A stretch of DNA of 37,758 nucleotides. Origin: Gammaproteobacteria bacterium (GTDB lineage: Bacteria; Pseudomonadota; Gammaproteobacteria; Pseudomonadales; Pseudohongiellaceae). The stretch is from contig JAUHWU010000018.1 in NCBI GenBank assembly GCA_030427065.1, forward strand, positions 1 to 37,758. The letters are read 5' to 3'. A model generated the notes under the pieces. That model was not told the origin of the DNA and ran no database searches. It worked only from the letters and a program-made list of their open reading frames with translations. The position numbers and the translations under genes are program-made. Of this stretch, positions 7,894 to 15,123 are shown one piece after another. Position 1 is the stretch's first letter, and each line of letters opens with the position of its first letter.

Positions 7894-8508
7894 CTAATCT
7901 GTGAGCGGGGGCTTCAGGTCTGGAAAATTCTCGTCAAGAACGACGTTCCACTGATAAACGCGATCTGCATACCTCTCAAGAAAGGCTTTTGCATTTCCCT
8001 CAATGGTTACTGAAATCATGTTATCGCCAATTCTTGTCTGTCTGATTAATTCCTTTCCTGAATGGATCAGCCCGAAAACCGTGTGCAAGCCATTCAGATG
8101 GGGTGTTGCCTGATGAGTAATGAAAAACTGGCTGCCATTGGTGCCAGGCCCTGAATTCGCCATCGACATAATCCCCATCTGGTTGTGACGCAAGCGAATT
8201 TCATCCTGAAACTGATAGCCTGGCCCTCCACTCCCGTTTCCAGCCGGGTCTCCGCCCTGAATCATGAATTCATCGACCACTCGATGAAAAGTCAAGCCGT
8301 CATAAAAACCACGTGTGGCTAAATTGACAAAATTACTGACTGCGATTGGGGCAACCTGACGGTATAGCAGGAATTCCATTGTTCCGCGGTTTGTTTCAAT
8401 AACAGCGTACAGCTCATTGGGATCCTTGCCGCCAACTTCCTGCGCATGGCTGGTATTCATGGCGAACATCATGATGAAAGTGAAAAGAGTGAAACCTTTT
8501 TTTGCCAT
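7894..8508 (-). CDS. ppiA: Periplasmic cyclophilin-type peptidyl-prolyl isomerase
   Basis: Cyclophilin-family cis-trans prolyl isomerase of 204 residues. An N-terminal signal peptide is clear (KKGFTLFTFIMMFAMNTSHA, cleavage before QEVGG), so it should act on proteins folding in the periplasm. The cyclophilin domain shows GFYDGLTFHRVVDEFMIQGGDP, the catalytic Arg within FHRV, GPGYQFQDE, MANSGPGTNGSQFFI and LNGLHTVFG. The Trp of the cyclosporin site is replaced by Leu/His in LNGLHTVFG, as in bacterial enzymes. A short C-terminal extension (YADRVYQWNVVLDE) follows the domain. It is transcribed alone, with a long gap upstream. Confidence 0.93.
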   Translation of the reverse strand: MAKKGFTLFTFIMMFAMNTSHAQEVGGKDPNELYAVIETNRGTMEFLLYRQVAPIAVSNFVNLATRGFYDGLTFHRVVDEFMIQGGDPAGNGSGGPGYQFQDEIRLRHNQMGIMSMANSGPGTNGSQFFITHQATPHLNGLHTVFGLIHSGKELIRQTRIGDNMISVTIEGNAKAFLERYADRVYQWNVVLDENFPDLKPPLTD

Positions 8509-8883
8509 ACCTGAATCCTGAATTATGTTTCCATGGGGAGTTTTCTGTTTGTTATCAAGCCAATACAGGGCTTATCAAGCGATCGCTGAAGATAGTTAGT
8601 AGGAGACAAGTATACAAGAGCACTCCGCGATTAGGGAGACCCGAGCCAGCATTGACCTGACAGCTAATCCCAAATCAATTACAGCTCTGCCCCCCGATTT
8701 TAACCAAATCTGATTCGAAGCCCGGATTGACCTCACAATACCTGTTATTGCCCCGGGCTTCTGCTTCAAGGGTGCTTCACCAGGATTCGATACTGCAAGA
8801 TCAGGGGCCTGTGAATAATCAACACGATCGGACAGATAACATCTTCGCAATAAAGCAGCAAAAATAGTAATCCGGCACCGAAA
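8509..8883. other. Gene-poor region upstream of the cyclophilin gene
   Basis: No convincing gene is seen. An open frame at 8596-8949 on the minus strand has no ribosome site and no recognisable protein pattern. Two structures stand out: a direct repeat TTATCAAGC at 8552-8560 and 8572-8580, spaced exactly 20 bp and located 44-72 bp before the cyclophilin start; and a 9-bp perfect inverted repeat GAAGCCCGG (8717-8725) / CCGGGCTTC (8753-8761) with a 27-base loop. The first could be a tandem operator for the cyclophilin gene. The second could be an RNA stem or part of an untranslated leader. Confidence 0.5.
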
Positions 8884-9090
8884 TGTTACCGTAAGTGTTA
8901 CCGAATTGTGAAATTGCTTCACTTTTGCATTGAAAATGGCCCGAATCACTCAAAATCCAGCAATTTATTGGACCGGATACAGGCCAGAGAAGGAAGAGTA
9001 ATGGTTTTTTTAACCAAAATGGTAACAAAGTCACAGAATTTCAAGATATTTCCCGATTTTTGTTACCGGTAAAGGTAACACTATGTTACC
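8884..9090 (+). promoter_or_regulatory. Cluster of six TGTTACC sites with embedded promoter
   Basis: TGTTACC or its complement GGTAACA occurs at 8884-8890, 8896-8902, 9021-9027, 9061-9067, 9074-9080 and 9084-9090. The pair at 9061-9080 is a perfect 7-bp inverted repeat with a six-base spacer, and 9074-9090 is a second inverted pair with a three-base spacer. A sigma-70-like promoter overlaps them: TTGTTA (9060-9065), a 16-bp spacer and TATGTT (9082-9087). A dimeric repressor bound here would cover both hexamers. The next gene is the small membrane protein at 9155. Which regulator binds is not known; the motif resembles operators of LacI-type gluconate repressors but this is only resemblance. 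Confidence 0.65.
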
Positions 9091-9154
9091 ATACGCCCGC
9101 GCTTCCAAAAGAGGTGTGGTTTATCATCTAAATATTCTTAAAAGGAGACATCTG

Positions 9155-9265
9155 ATGACCGTTAAATTTAAAAACTCAGAAACAATAGAAGAAGTTGTAG
9201 TAAGCACACTCAGTACTCTTTTGGTACTGGCTGTACCGATGTTAATCATTCTTGCCTCTGTATAA
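9155..9265 (+). CDS. Small single-span membrane protein, 36 aa
   Basis: A short gene too small for standard callers. The ATG at 9155 is preceded by AAAGGAGA ending seven bases upstream, a near-ideal ribosome site, so the in-frame ATG at 9083 is not needed as a start. The protein has a hydrophilic start of about 14 residues (MTVKFKNSETIEE) and then one hydrophobic helix (STLSTLLVLAVPMLIILASV) running to the C-terminus, with a Pro inside. It lies about 65 bp downstream of a promoter embedded in a cluster of repeated operator-like sites, which suggests a regulated gene. I do not recognise the family. It could be a regulatory micro-protein or a toxin-like peptide; no partner gene is adjacent. Confidence 0.6.
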   Translation: MTVKFKNSETIEEVVVSTLSTLLVLAVPMLIILASV

Positions 9266-9360
9266 TTTTTATTAATTAATTATTTACAGAGAAAAGCATG
9301 GTCAGGCACTCACCTTCCCCAGGAAACAGTAGAGTCAAAAATTAACAGATTCCTAATGGC

Positions 9361-9409
9361 CGCAGTCTGAACCCAGGTTTTCCCCCTTAAACCTTGCTAA
9401 CAGACTGCG
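9361..9409. terminator. Bidirectional two-part hairpin
   Basis: An outer 9-bp stem CGCAGTCTG (9361-9369) / CAGACTGCG (9401-9409) encloses an inner 6-bp stem AGGTTT (9375-9380) / AAACCT (9389-9394), separated by a small internal loop. It lies between the 36-residue gene (plus strand) and the end of moaB (minus strand), so it can end both transcripts. The T-rich stretch after it on the plus strand (CTGTTTTGTT) is imperfect, so efficiency is uncertain. Confidence 0.55.
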
Positions 9410-9444
9410 ACTGTTTTGTTAAAGCACTCTCTGCCTGAAATCCC

Positions 9445-9969
9445 CTAGTCGCGACTGGTAATCCTGTCGACAAAATTACAGGGCCTGTGACGGGAATCCA
9501 GCTGCTCACAAATAATCCCTTCCCAGGCGGTTTTACAGGCGCCAGGCGAACCCGGCATACAAAAAACAACCGTGTTATTACTTAATCCGGCAAACGCCCT
9601 TGACTGAATAGTCGACGAGCCAATCTCCTTATAGGAAAGGTATCTGAATATCTCCCCGAAACCTTCAATCGTCGATTCCAGTAGTGGCGTAATGGAAACC
9701 ACCGTATTATCCCGTTTGGTAAATCCGGTGCCACCAGTAAGCAGCACCGCATGCACGGCGTCATCCTCGATCAATCCTTTTACCAGGGCACGTAACGCCT
9801 CAACATCATCCTTGCAGATATGTTTTTGATTCAGGCGATGGCCTTCCCCCGTTAATGCATCGACAAGATACTGCCCGGAGGTATCATTCTCTTCGGTGCG
9901 GGTATCAGAAACCGTCACAACGGCAATCTGCAAGGGGACAAATTCTTTCTGGGGCTTGTTTCCGGCCAT
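9445..9969 (-). CDS. moaB: MoaB/MogA-type molybdopterin adenylyltransferase
   Basis: MoaB/MogA-family protein of 174 residues acting late in molybdenum cofactor synthesis, adenylylating molybdopterin before metal insertion. Family motifs are VTVSDTRTEENDTSGQ, ALLTGGTG-like VLLTGGTGFTKRD, ITPLLESTIEGFGEIFR and the C-terminal VFCMPGSPGACKTAWEGII with the substrate-binding PGSPGA loop. The ATG at 9969 is preferred over a TTG at 9984, which would add five residues and lies within a repeat. Only eight bases separate the start from an inverted-repeat arm, so the element forms its leader. It lies downstream of moaA in the same direction, and the two are probably co-transcribed. Confidence 0.92.
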   Translation of the reverse strand: MAGNKPQKEFVPLQIAVVTVSDTRTEENDTSGQYLVDALTGEGHRLNQKHICKDDVEALRALVKGLIEDDAVHAVLLTGGTGFTKRDNTVVSITPLLESTIEGFGEIFRYLSYKEIGSSTIQSRAFAGLSNNTVVFCMPGSPGACKTAWEGIICEQLDSRHRPCNFVDRITSRD

Positions 9970-9976
9970 ATAAAAA

Positions 9977-10165
9977 AGTCTCAAGTTTCAAGTCACAGGT
10001 TTCAAGTGACATCGAGGTTAATAGTTATCCAGGGACTCAGGTGTTCAATGGAAGCTAACTGGTTTCAGGAAAATAATTCTTTGGCTGACTATACTTTGAA
10101 TGACTATAAATAAACGAGTTTTCTAGCTGTGCAAACTTGTAAATTGCGACTTGTAACTTGCGACT
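9977..10165. repeat. Small inverted-repeat element between moaA and moaB
   Basis: A 189-bp segment is bounded by 31-bp imperfect inverted repeats: 9977-10007 and the reverse complement of 10135-10165 match at 25 of 31 positions. Each arm is itself built of short repeats of CAAGTCACA / CAAGTTT. The internal 127 bp contain no gene. A related run TCAAGTCACAAGTCACA occurs at 1993-2009 after yciK, so the arm motif is dispersed in the chromosome. The arrangement resembles a MITE-like or palindromic intergenic element inserted in the moaA-moaB transcript. No target-site duplication is obvious. Confidence 0.6.
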
Positions 10166-10170
10166 AGAAA

Positions 10171-11208
10171 TTAACCGCCTGTCATATTCATGAAGCGCAC
10201 CAGCTGTGGCTCATCCTTGTCATAGAAATAATGTCGTAGCGGCTTCAGGTCCATTGCCTTGATAATGTGCTCTTTCAGAATCGCATCATCACCGGGGTTT
10301 TCCCGCAGAACCTTGCGCAAATCCATAGAATGCTCATTGCCCAGACAAAGCAATAACCTTCCTTCCACTGTCAGGCGCACGCGGTTGCAGGTATCGCAAA
10401 AATTATGACTCACCGGTGAAATGAAGCCAACCTTGCTGCCATGTGATCCAACCTGATAGTAACGGGAAGGGCCCGCCGTAGTCATTTCTATCGGAGTGAG
10501 CGAATAACGTTCGCTAATAACCGCCATGACTTCATCATTACTGACCATGGTATCCACACGCTCATGGTCCGAGACATCACCCAATGGCATTTCTTCAATA
10601 TAGGCAATATTGATTCCAAGCCCAAGGGCGTACTCAAGGAGGTCGAGTATCTCATGCTCATTGCGCCCTCTTAAAATCACCGAATTGAGTCTGATCGCGT
10701 CAAAGCCTGCAGCAACAGCGGCCTCAATTCCTCGCTGCACCTTGTCCAGCTTGCCGGTTCTTGTCATGCGATGGAAGCTTTCAGCATTCAGACTGTCGAG
10801 ACTGATATTAATGCGTGTTACGCCGGCGTTCTTGAGGGGGACAGCCAGTTTTTCCAACTGCGAGCCATTTGTCGTTAACAGCAATTCCTTGAGTCCCGGA
10901 AGCCTGCCAATTTTTTCAATCAGACTCATGACATTTTTACGAACCAGGGGTTCACCACCGGTTAAACGTAATTTGTTTACCCCGAGCTCTGTAAAGGATT
11001 TTGCTACCTGATAAATTTCTTCCAGAGACAATACCTGTTCTCTTGGCAAAAAGGTCATTTCTTCCGACATGCAATAAACACAGCGAAAATCACATCGATC
11101 AGTAACCGACAGGCGCACATAGTCGATATGACGACCATGCTGGTCTACCAGCATCGGCGATTGCTGCTCGGCACTCTGAAGTGATTTTTGCTCCGACATG
11201 TTGCTCAT
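10171..11208 (-). CDS. moaA: MoaA, GTP 3',8-cyclase
   Basis: Radical-SAM enzyme that starts molybdenum cofactor synthesis by converting GTP to 3',8-cyclo-dihydro-GTP. The SAM cluster motif is C39-x3-C43-x2-C46 (CDFRCVYC), followed by [13 protein letters not shown] second [4Fe-4S] site near the C-terminus is [21 protein letters not shown]. The protein ends in Gly-Gly, the double-glycine tail needed for activity. At 345 residues the length is normal. An ATG nine bases inside the chosen one (11199) is an alternative start. Upstream on the minus strand TACAAT (11266-11271) could be a -10; no Moco riboswitch could be recognised. moaB follows after the inverted-repeat element. Confidence 0.96.
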   Translation of the reverse strand: MSNMSEQKSLQSAEQQSPMLVDQHGRHIDYVRLSVTDRCDFRCVYCMSEEMTFLPREQVLSLEEIYQVAKSFTELGVNKLRLTGGEPLVRKNVMSLIEKIGRLPGLKELLLTTNGSQLEKLAVPLKNAGVTRINISLDSLNAESFHRMTRTGKLDKVQRGIEAAVAAGFDAIRLNSVILRGRNEHEILDLLEYALGLGINIAYIEEMPLGDVSDHERVDTMVSNDEVMAVISERYSLTPIEMTTAGPSRYYQVGSHGSKVGFISPVSHNFCDTCNRVRLTVEGRLLLCLGNEHSMDLRKVLRENPGDDAILKEHIIKAMDLKPLRHYFYDKDEPQLVRFMNMTGG

Positions 11209-11342
11209 TGAAATTTGCCTATATCCTTGTTTTTAGTAAGGAAAAAAGAACTTCCACAAGCTGGAATTGTACAGCATCCAGCCTGTTAACGAAATCTAAA
11301 GCATCTAATCCGGGATCATGCTTCATAGTTTGCACAAAAGGC

Positions 11343-11972
11343 TTATTTGATAATATCCGGACGTCCGGGGGAATCCGCCCCTTCAAGCCAGGCCTTGCCT
11401 TCCCCATAGAGCTTTTCGATTTCAGGACCTTTCAACCCGGGTAAACCGGCTTTGGCTACCGCATAGCCTATCTGGGATTGCAGGTAGGCAAGATGTCGAT
11501 AGCCTTCAGGAAAACTGGCAAGAATATCTGGATCAAGTGCCAGCGAAGCATTCGGATCCACGACATCAAGACGGTCTTTTTCATAGATTGGCTGACGACG
11601 TACCATCCCCCAGCGACCCTCACGCTTTTCAAAAAAATCATAAAACCTGCCGGTGCACACTACATCCACCAGCACGTCATGTACCGGAGCGCGCTGGTTA
11701 ATGGTCATTTTGGTCTGGGCGACAGCTCTGTTACCCGCTACATCACAGGTAAAGCCGCCATGGAAATGGATAATACTGACGCCTTTTTCAAACCCCTCTC
11801 GTCTCGCTCTGATAAAGTCCTGAGAAGGAGCCTGAAACCAGGTAGCACACATAAAGCCGTCATCATGCCAGCACTGCGCAAAGCGTTCCCAGTTGCCCGA
11901 ATCACTGAATATTGCCCAGTTATCCACCAGCTCGCGAATTTCTCTCTTGTCATCAATTAACTGTTTATCCAT
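11343..11972 (-). CDS. SnoaL-like (NTF2-fold) protein
   Basis: Protein of 209 residues with the cone-shaped NTF2 fold of the SnoaL_4 group (polyketide cyclases, dehydratases and the small subunits of ring-hydroxylating oxygenases). Typical features are the early helix IRELVDNWAIFSDSGNWERFAQCWHDDG, the IIHFHGG strand, and the strand pattern ending RWGMVRRQPIYEKDRLD. No signal peptide is seen, so it should be cytoplasmic. The substrate is unknown. It lies 134 bp upstream of moaA in the same direction and diverges from a LigJ-like hydratase gene. A shared pathway with that gene is possible but unproved. The C-terminal 50 residues, beyond the NTF2 core, look specific to this subgroup. Confidence 0.75.
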   Translation of the reverse strand: MDKQLIDDKREIRELVDNWAIFSDSGNWERFAQCWHDDGFMCATWFQAPSQDFIRARREGFEKGVSIIHFHGGFTCDVAGNRAVAQTKMTINQRAPVHDVLVDVVCTGRFYDFFEKREGRWGMVRRQPIYEKDRLDVVDPNASLALDPDILASFPEGYRHLAYLQSQIGYAVAKAGLPGLKGPEIEKLYGEGKAWLEGADSPGRPDIIK

Positions 11973-12277
11973 TACATCGACTCCGCTTGACCCATACCAT
12001 GCTTAAATAATTCACCCTATAGCTATTATTTGCTTTAAGCATGAGTCATATTATATTTTTCTTATTCATTTTTATTGATTTATGCTTTTAGTTCACGCCA
12101 ATATGTGTATGGCTTTTATGATTCCCGGATGACAGTTTACACCGGGATGCCCCCGGCATGACAGCCCGATCAGGAAAGCAGAATTTTTAATCATTCAAGG
12201 CGATTTGCTAAGGAATACATCACGCAAATTTGCTATCTTAGTCGCCTGAATTTTTCTATGACTGGAGACACAGAAGT
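11973..12277. other. Divergent intergenic region, SnoaL-like / LigJ-like
   Basis: About 300 bp between two divergent genes and with no coding potential that I can see. The left half is very AT-rich. The middle carries a GC-rich stretch with the repeated motif CGG(C)ATGACAG at about 12126 and 12153 and an inverted CCGGG / CCCGG pair. The right end has TATCTT at 12234-12239, a possible -10 about 38 bp before the LigJ-like ATG, without a convincing -35. Both promoters should lie here. Confidence 0.4.
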
Positions 12278-13285
12278 ATGATTATTGATTGTCATGGCCA
12301 TTACACCACTGCACCGGATGCACTGGGTGACTATCGTGAGGCCCAGAAAGATGCACTGAAGTCAGATCCCGCCCATGTAGGTGAAAAGGGCATCATTGAT
12401 ATATCTGATGATCAGATCAGGGAAAGCCTGGAAAACAGTCAGCTTAAACTCCAGCGTGAACGGGGCACCGACTGCACAATTTTTTCACCACGCGCTTCCT
12501 GGATGGGGCCGCATGTCGGCAATGAATGGACCAGCAAATTCTGGACCGAGCACACCAATGAGCTTATTTACCGTGTGACACAACTGTATCCGGAGAATTT
12601 TATTGGTGCCTGCGCCCTGCCCCAGTCTCCCGGTACAGATTTGAAAAACTCTGTTGCCGAACTGGAGCGCTGCGTCAATGAGTTTGATTTCGTTGGCTGC
12701 AACCTGAACCCGGACCCTTCCGGCGGTAAATTTGATTCTCCGCCGATGGGCGACCGCTATTGGTACCCCATTTATGAAAAGATGGTTGAGCTCGACGTTC
12801 CCGCCATGATTCATGTCAGTGGCTCATGTAACCCGGCCTTTCACTCCACCGGTTCCTATTACCTGAGTGCGGACACTACGGCATTCATGCAACTAATGCA
12901 GAGCAGCGTGTGCCAGGATTTCCCCACTATTAAATTCATTATTCCCCATGGCGGCGGCGCGGTGCCTTACCACTGGGGACGCTTCCGTGGATTGGCAGAC
13001 ATGCTCAAGTTGCCTCCATTGGATGAACTGTTAATGAACAATGTATTTTTTGATACCTGCGTTTATCACCAGAAAGGTATTGATATGCTGCTTAATGTGA
13101 TTGATAACAAAAATATTCTGTTTGCTTCTGAAATGGTAGGCGCAGTTCGGGGAATTGACCCCGAGAGCGGTCAATATTTTGATGATACCAAGCGCTATAT
13201 TGATAATGCGGCAATTTCAGATCAGGAAAAAGCGAATATTTTTGAACATAATATCAGGAAGGTGTTTCCGCGTTTGAAGGTATAG
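12278..13285 (+). CDS. ligJ: LigJ-type 4-oxalomesaconate hydratase (amidohydrolase family)
   Basis: Amidohydrolase-2 family protein of 335 residues. Its opening, MIIDCHGHYTTAP, is nearly that of LigJ, which hydrates 4-oxalomesaconate in the protocatechuate 4,5-cleavage pathway for lignin-derived aromatics. The LigJ zinc ligands have counterparts here: His6, His8, His179 (AMIHVSG) and Glu285 (ASEMVG), with the catalytic His at 224 (IIPHGGG). The match with one-residue offsets over the whole chain makes a true hydratase plausible; a decarboxylase of the ACMSD/gamma-resorcylate group is the alternative. GGAGA stands ahead of the ATG. No other ring-cleavage genes are nearby, so the pathway, if present, is encoded elsewhere. 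A strong terminator follows. Confidence 0.8.
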   Translation: MIIDCHGHYTTAPDALGDYREAQKDALKSDPAHVGEKGIIDISDDQIRESLENSQLKLQRERGTDCTIFSPRASWMGPHVGNEWTSKFWTEHTNELIYRVTQLYPENFIGACALPQSPGTDLKNSVAELERCVNEFDFVGCNLNPDPSGGKFDSPPMGDRYWYPIYEKMVELDVPAMIHVSGSCNPAFHSTGSYYLSADTTAFMQLMQSSVCQDFPTIKFIIPHGGGAVPYHWGRFRGLADMLKLPPLDELLMNNVFFDTCVYHQKGIDMLLNVIDNKNILFASEMVGAVRGIDPESGQYFDDTKRYIDNAAISDQEKANIFEHNIRKVFPRLKV

Positions 13286-13300
13286 CGACAGAGAAAAGAA

Positions 13301-13323
13301 AGAGGCTTCGGCCTCTTTTTTTT
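13301..13323 (+). terminator. Rho-independent terminator after ligJ-like gene
   Basis: AGAGGC-TTCG-GCCTCT forms a 6-bp stem with a stable UUCG-type tetraloop, followed directly by seven or more T. It starts 15 bases after the ligJ-like stop codon. This is a textbook intrinsic terminator. Confidence 0.92.
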
Positions 13324-13345
13324 GCAAAAGCGAAAAGGGCACCCA

Positions 13346-13522
13346 ATGGCAAATAATCAGGACGGAGAGACCCGCTATTTATTTGACGTTGAATTAAAAA
13401 GCATGAAAATAATCCATTGGGGTGTTGTGGTGCGCGAAAACCTGAAAAGCCCCCCCGTCATCCACCGGATATTCCTCACCCTTGGTCAATACAAAAAGTA
13501 TGTAAGTACGGTAAATAAATAA
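13346..13522 (+). CDS. Small hypothetical protein, 58 aa
   Basis: Short gene with ATG at 13346 preceded by AAAAGGG six bases upstream; a TTG at 13322 would add eight residues but lies in the terminator T-run and is unlikely. The protein is basic, has no membrane segment or signal peptide, and reads as two beta-rich halves (RYLFDVELKSMKIIHWGVVVREN and PPVIHRIFLTLGQYKKYV). The regular alternation of hydrophobic residues suggests a real folded protein. I do not recognise the family. The next gene begins 54 bp later in the same direction, so they may share a transcript that begins after the ligJ terminator. Confidence 0.5.
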   Translation: MANNQDGETRYLFDVELKSMKIIHWGVVVRENLKSPPVIHRIFLTLGQYKKYVSTVNK

Positions 13523-13576
13523 ATATACTGAAAATTCACCTCAAGGCCCTAACCCGAAAATTTGAAAGGAAAAATT

Positions 13577-13939
13577 ATGTCTACACAAGACTCCTGCGTT
13601 TCCATAGTCCCCTACTTTAAAGTTCATGAAGGCAGACTGGCTGACTTTAAAGCCTTGGCTGAACAGTTTGTCAGCCAGACCAGCGAGGAAGCACAATGCC
13701 TTTATTATGGCTTTTGCTTTAACGGTGATGAAGCGCATTGCCGTGAAGGGTATGAAGGTGCTGAGGGTGTGCTTGCACATCTGGAAAATGTCGGTCAACT
13801 ACTGGAAGAGGCATTACAGATTGCTGACCTTACCAGACTGGAAATACACGGTGCGAAAAATGAGCTGGTGAAATTACATGAACCCTTAAAAGACATGAAT
13901 CCTGCCTATTTCATTCTTGAATATGGCTTCCGGCATTAA
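13577..13939 (+). CDS. Putative ABM-fold (dimeric alpha-beta barrel) protein
   Basis: Cytoplasmic protein of 120 residues. The start VSIVPYFKVHEGRLADFKALAEQFV followed by CLYYGFCFNGDEAHCREGYEGAEGVLAHLENV is the pattern of the antibiotic biosynthesis monooxygenase / dimeric alpha-beta barrel fold: strand, long helix, strand with YxF, then GYEGAEGVLAHL before a helix. The function within this fold is very diverse and the substrate cannot be named. The ATG at 13577 is chosen because AAAGGA lies seven bases upstream; the TTG at 13562 overlaps that ribosome site. It sits between a 58-residue unknown gene and a small membrane protein gene in the same direction. Confidence 0.7.
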   Translation: MSTQDSCVSIVPYFKVHEGRLADFKALAEQFVSQTSEEAQCLYYGFCFNGDEAHCREGYEGAEGVLAHLENVGQLLEEALQIADLTRLEIHGAKNELVKLHEPLKDMNPAYFILEYGFRH

Positions 13940-13967
13940 GCGCGCGCTAGCGACTGTGTAACTGGCA

Positions 13968-14267
13968 ATGACAGAACAACTCACCAGAAAGCGTAAACCC
14001 CCTTTTTCAATCATTGCCTTTGTCTGCCTTTTCCTCGGTCTGATTCTCACCTATGTCATGTCATTGAGAATCGATCATAGGGAAACCCTTGATGCTTACA
14101 GTAGCCTGGGTATTTTATTGTCTTTCATTGTTGCTCTTATGTTGAGCGGACTGGTGACAGGACAAATCGGATTGATCCGTGGCGAGAAACCTGTGACATT
14201 GCCCGTAGTGGCTTTACTTATTAATGGCATGATGTTTATTGCCGTTATTGTGAATATTCCCAGGTAA
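13968..14267 (+). CDS. Small three-span membrane protein
   Basis: Hypothetical protein of 99 residues with a basic N-terminus (MTEQLTRKRKPP) and three hydrophobic segments at about residues 13-31, 46-68 and 78-97. The first segment should be oriented inside-out by the positive-inside rule. No catalytic motif is visible and I do not recognise the family. It begins 28 bp after the ABM-like gene and ends 94 bp before modA, all in the same direction, so it may be part of a run leading into the molybdate transporter operon. A link with molybdate uptake is not shown by the sequence. Confidence 0.6.
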   Translation: MTEQLTRKRKPPFSIIAFVCLFLGLILTYVMSLRIDHRETLDAYSSLGILLSFIVALMLSGLVTGQIGLIRGEKPVTLPVVALLINGMMFIAVIVNIPR

Positions 14268-14361
14268 GCGCTTCTGCAAAAATGATGAAGGCTCCAGTCA
14301 ACAAATTCATGCTTGATACAGGTTAGCGAAAAAGCCGTGCATTCTGGCATAATGCCCAGCT

Positions 14362-15123
14362 ATGAATGGTGCACAACAACCACATTTGAATTTCCTCTCT
14401 TATTCTTTCCTGCTTATTGCAGCAATGGGAAGCACCTGCCTGTTCGCCGCAGAAGTCTCCGTCGCTGTTACCAGTAATTTCGACTTTACACTGGATGAAC
14501 TGAAGCAGGAATTCGAGGCCCTCAGTGGGCATAAGGTAATTGCTGTCCCGGGTCCCAGTGCGCAGCATTATGGCGAAATTCTGCAAGGCGCGGCCTATGA
14601 TATTTTTCTCTCGGAAGATGAAATGCGCCCGCAAGTTCTGGAAAAACAGGGCAGGATTATTCCCGACTCACGTTTTACCTACGCCCATGCCCGGCTGGTA
14701 CTATGGAGTATTGATAACCGTAAACTGACATCAGAGACATTATCCCGGGGCGAATTTGAATTTCTGGCGATAGCCAATCCGCGCCTGTCTCCCTATGGCA
14801 ATGCGGCAAGGGAAATACTGGATGCCATGGGCAGCTGGGGTAATTTGCAGGAAAAACTGGTGATCGGTGAAAATATCGGGCAGACCTACCATTTTGGCAT
14901 CAGCCGCGAAGTAGACATGGCCCTGATTGCCTTTTCTCAGATCATTTTCGGCAAGTTTTTACAGGCGGGAAGTTACTGGCTGATTCCCGAAAACCTTTAT
15001 ACGCCGATCAAGCTTCAGGGCGTCAGGCTGACAGATAATAGTGCCGCAAAGGAGTTCATCGACTTTATGAAAAGCCCGCGCGGAAAGTCGATTATTCAAA
15101 GTAACGGATTCTCCATCCCGTGA
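14362..15123 (+). CDS. modA: ModA, molybdate-binding periplasmic protein
   Basis: Substrate-binding protein of the molybdate ABC importer, 253 residues. A signal peptide is visible (LSYSFLLIAAMGSTCLFA, cleavage before AEVSVAV). The mature start EVSVAVTSNFDFTLDEL carries the binding-site Ser/Asn cluster, with GPSAQHYGEILQGAAYDIFLSEDE following, where most homologues read GSSGxLxxQIxxGAPxDVFxSA. The region ANPRLSPYGNAAREIL holds the conserved P-x-x-x-P-Y-G-x-A-A motif, and FIDFMKSPRGKSIIQSNGF ends the protein. It overlaps modB by 4 bp. Binding tungstate as well is likely for the family. Located 3 kb from moaA, it completes a molybdenum region. Confidence 0.93.
   Translation: MNGAQQPHLNFLSYSFLLIAAMGSTCLFAAEVSVAVTSNFDFTLDELKQEFEALSGHKVIAVPGPSAQHYGEILQGAAYDIFLSEDEMRPQVLEKQGRIIPDSRFTYAHARLVLWSIDNRKLTSETLSRGEFEFLAIANPRLSPYGNAAREILDAMGSWGNLQEKLVIGENIGQTYHFGISREVDMALIAFSQIIFGKFLQAGSYWLIPENLYTPIKLQGVRLTDNSAAKEFIDFMKSPRGKSIIQSNGFSIP

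Noticed and set aside
8596-8949. Open frame of 117 codons on the minus strand
   Set aside because: No ribosome site, no hydrophobic or domain pattern, irregular composition; it overlaps the repeated TGTTACC sites and looks like chance.
11209-11342. A possible molybdenum-cofactor riboswitch before moaA
   Set aside because: Only a simple 6-bp GCTGGA/TCCAGC stem is visible; I could not fit the conserved core of the Moco RNA motif.
14268-14361. A ModE-type operator before modA
   Set aside because: No inverted pair resembling the ModE site could be found; CATAAT at 14348 lies too close to the start codon to be a normal -10.
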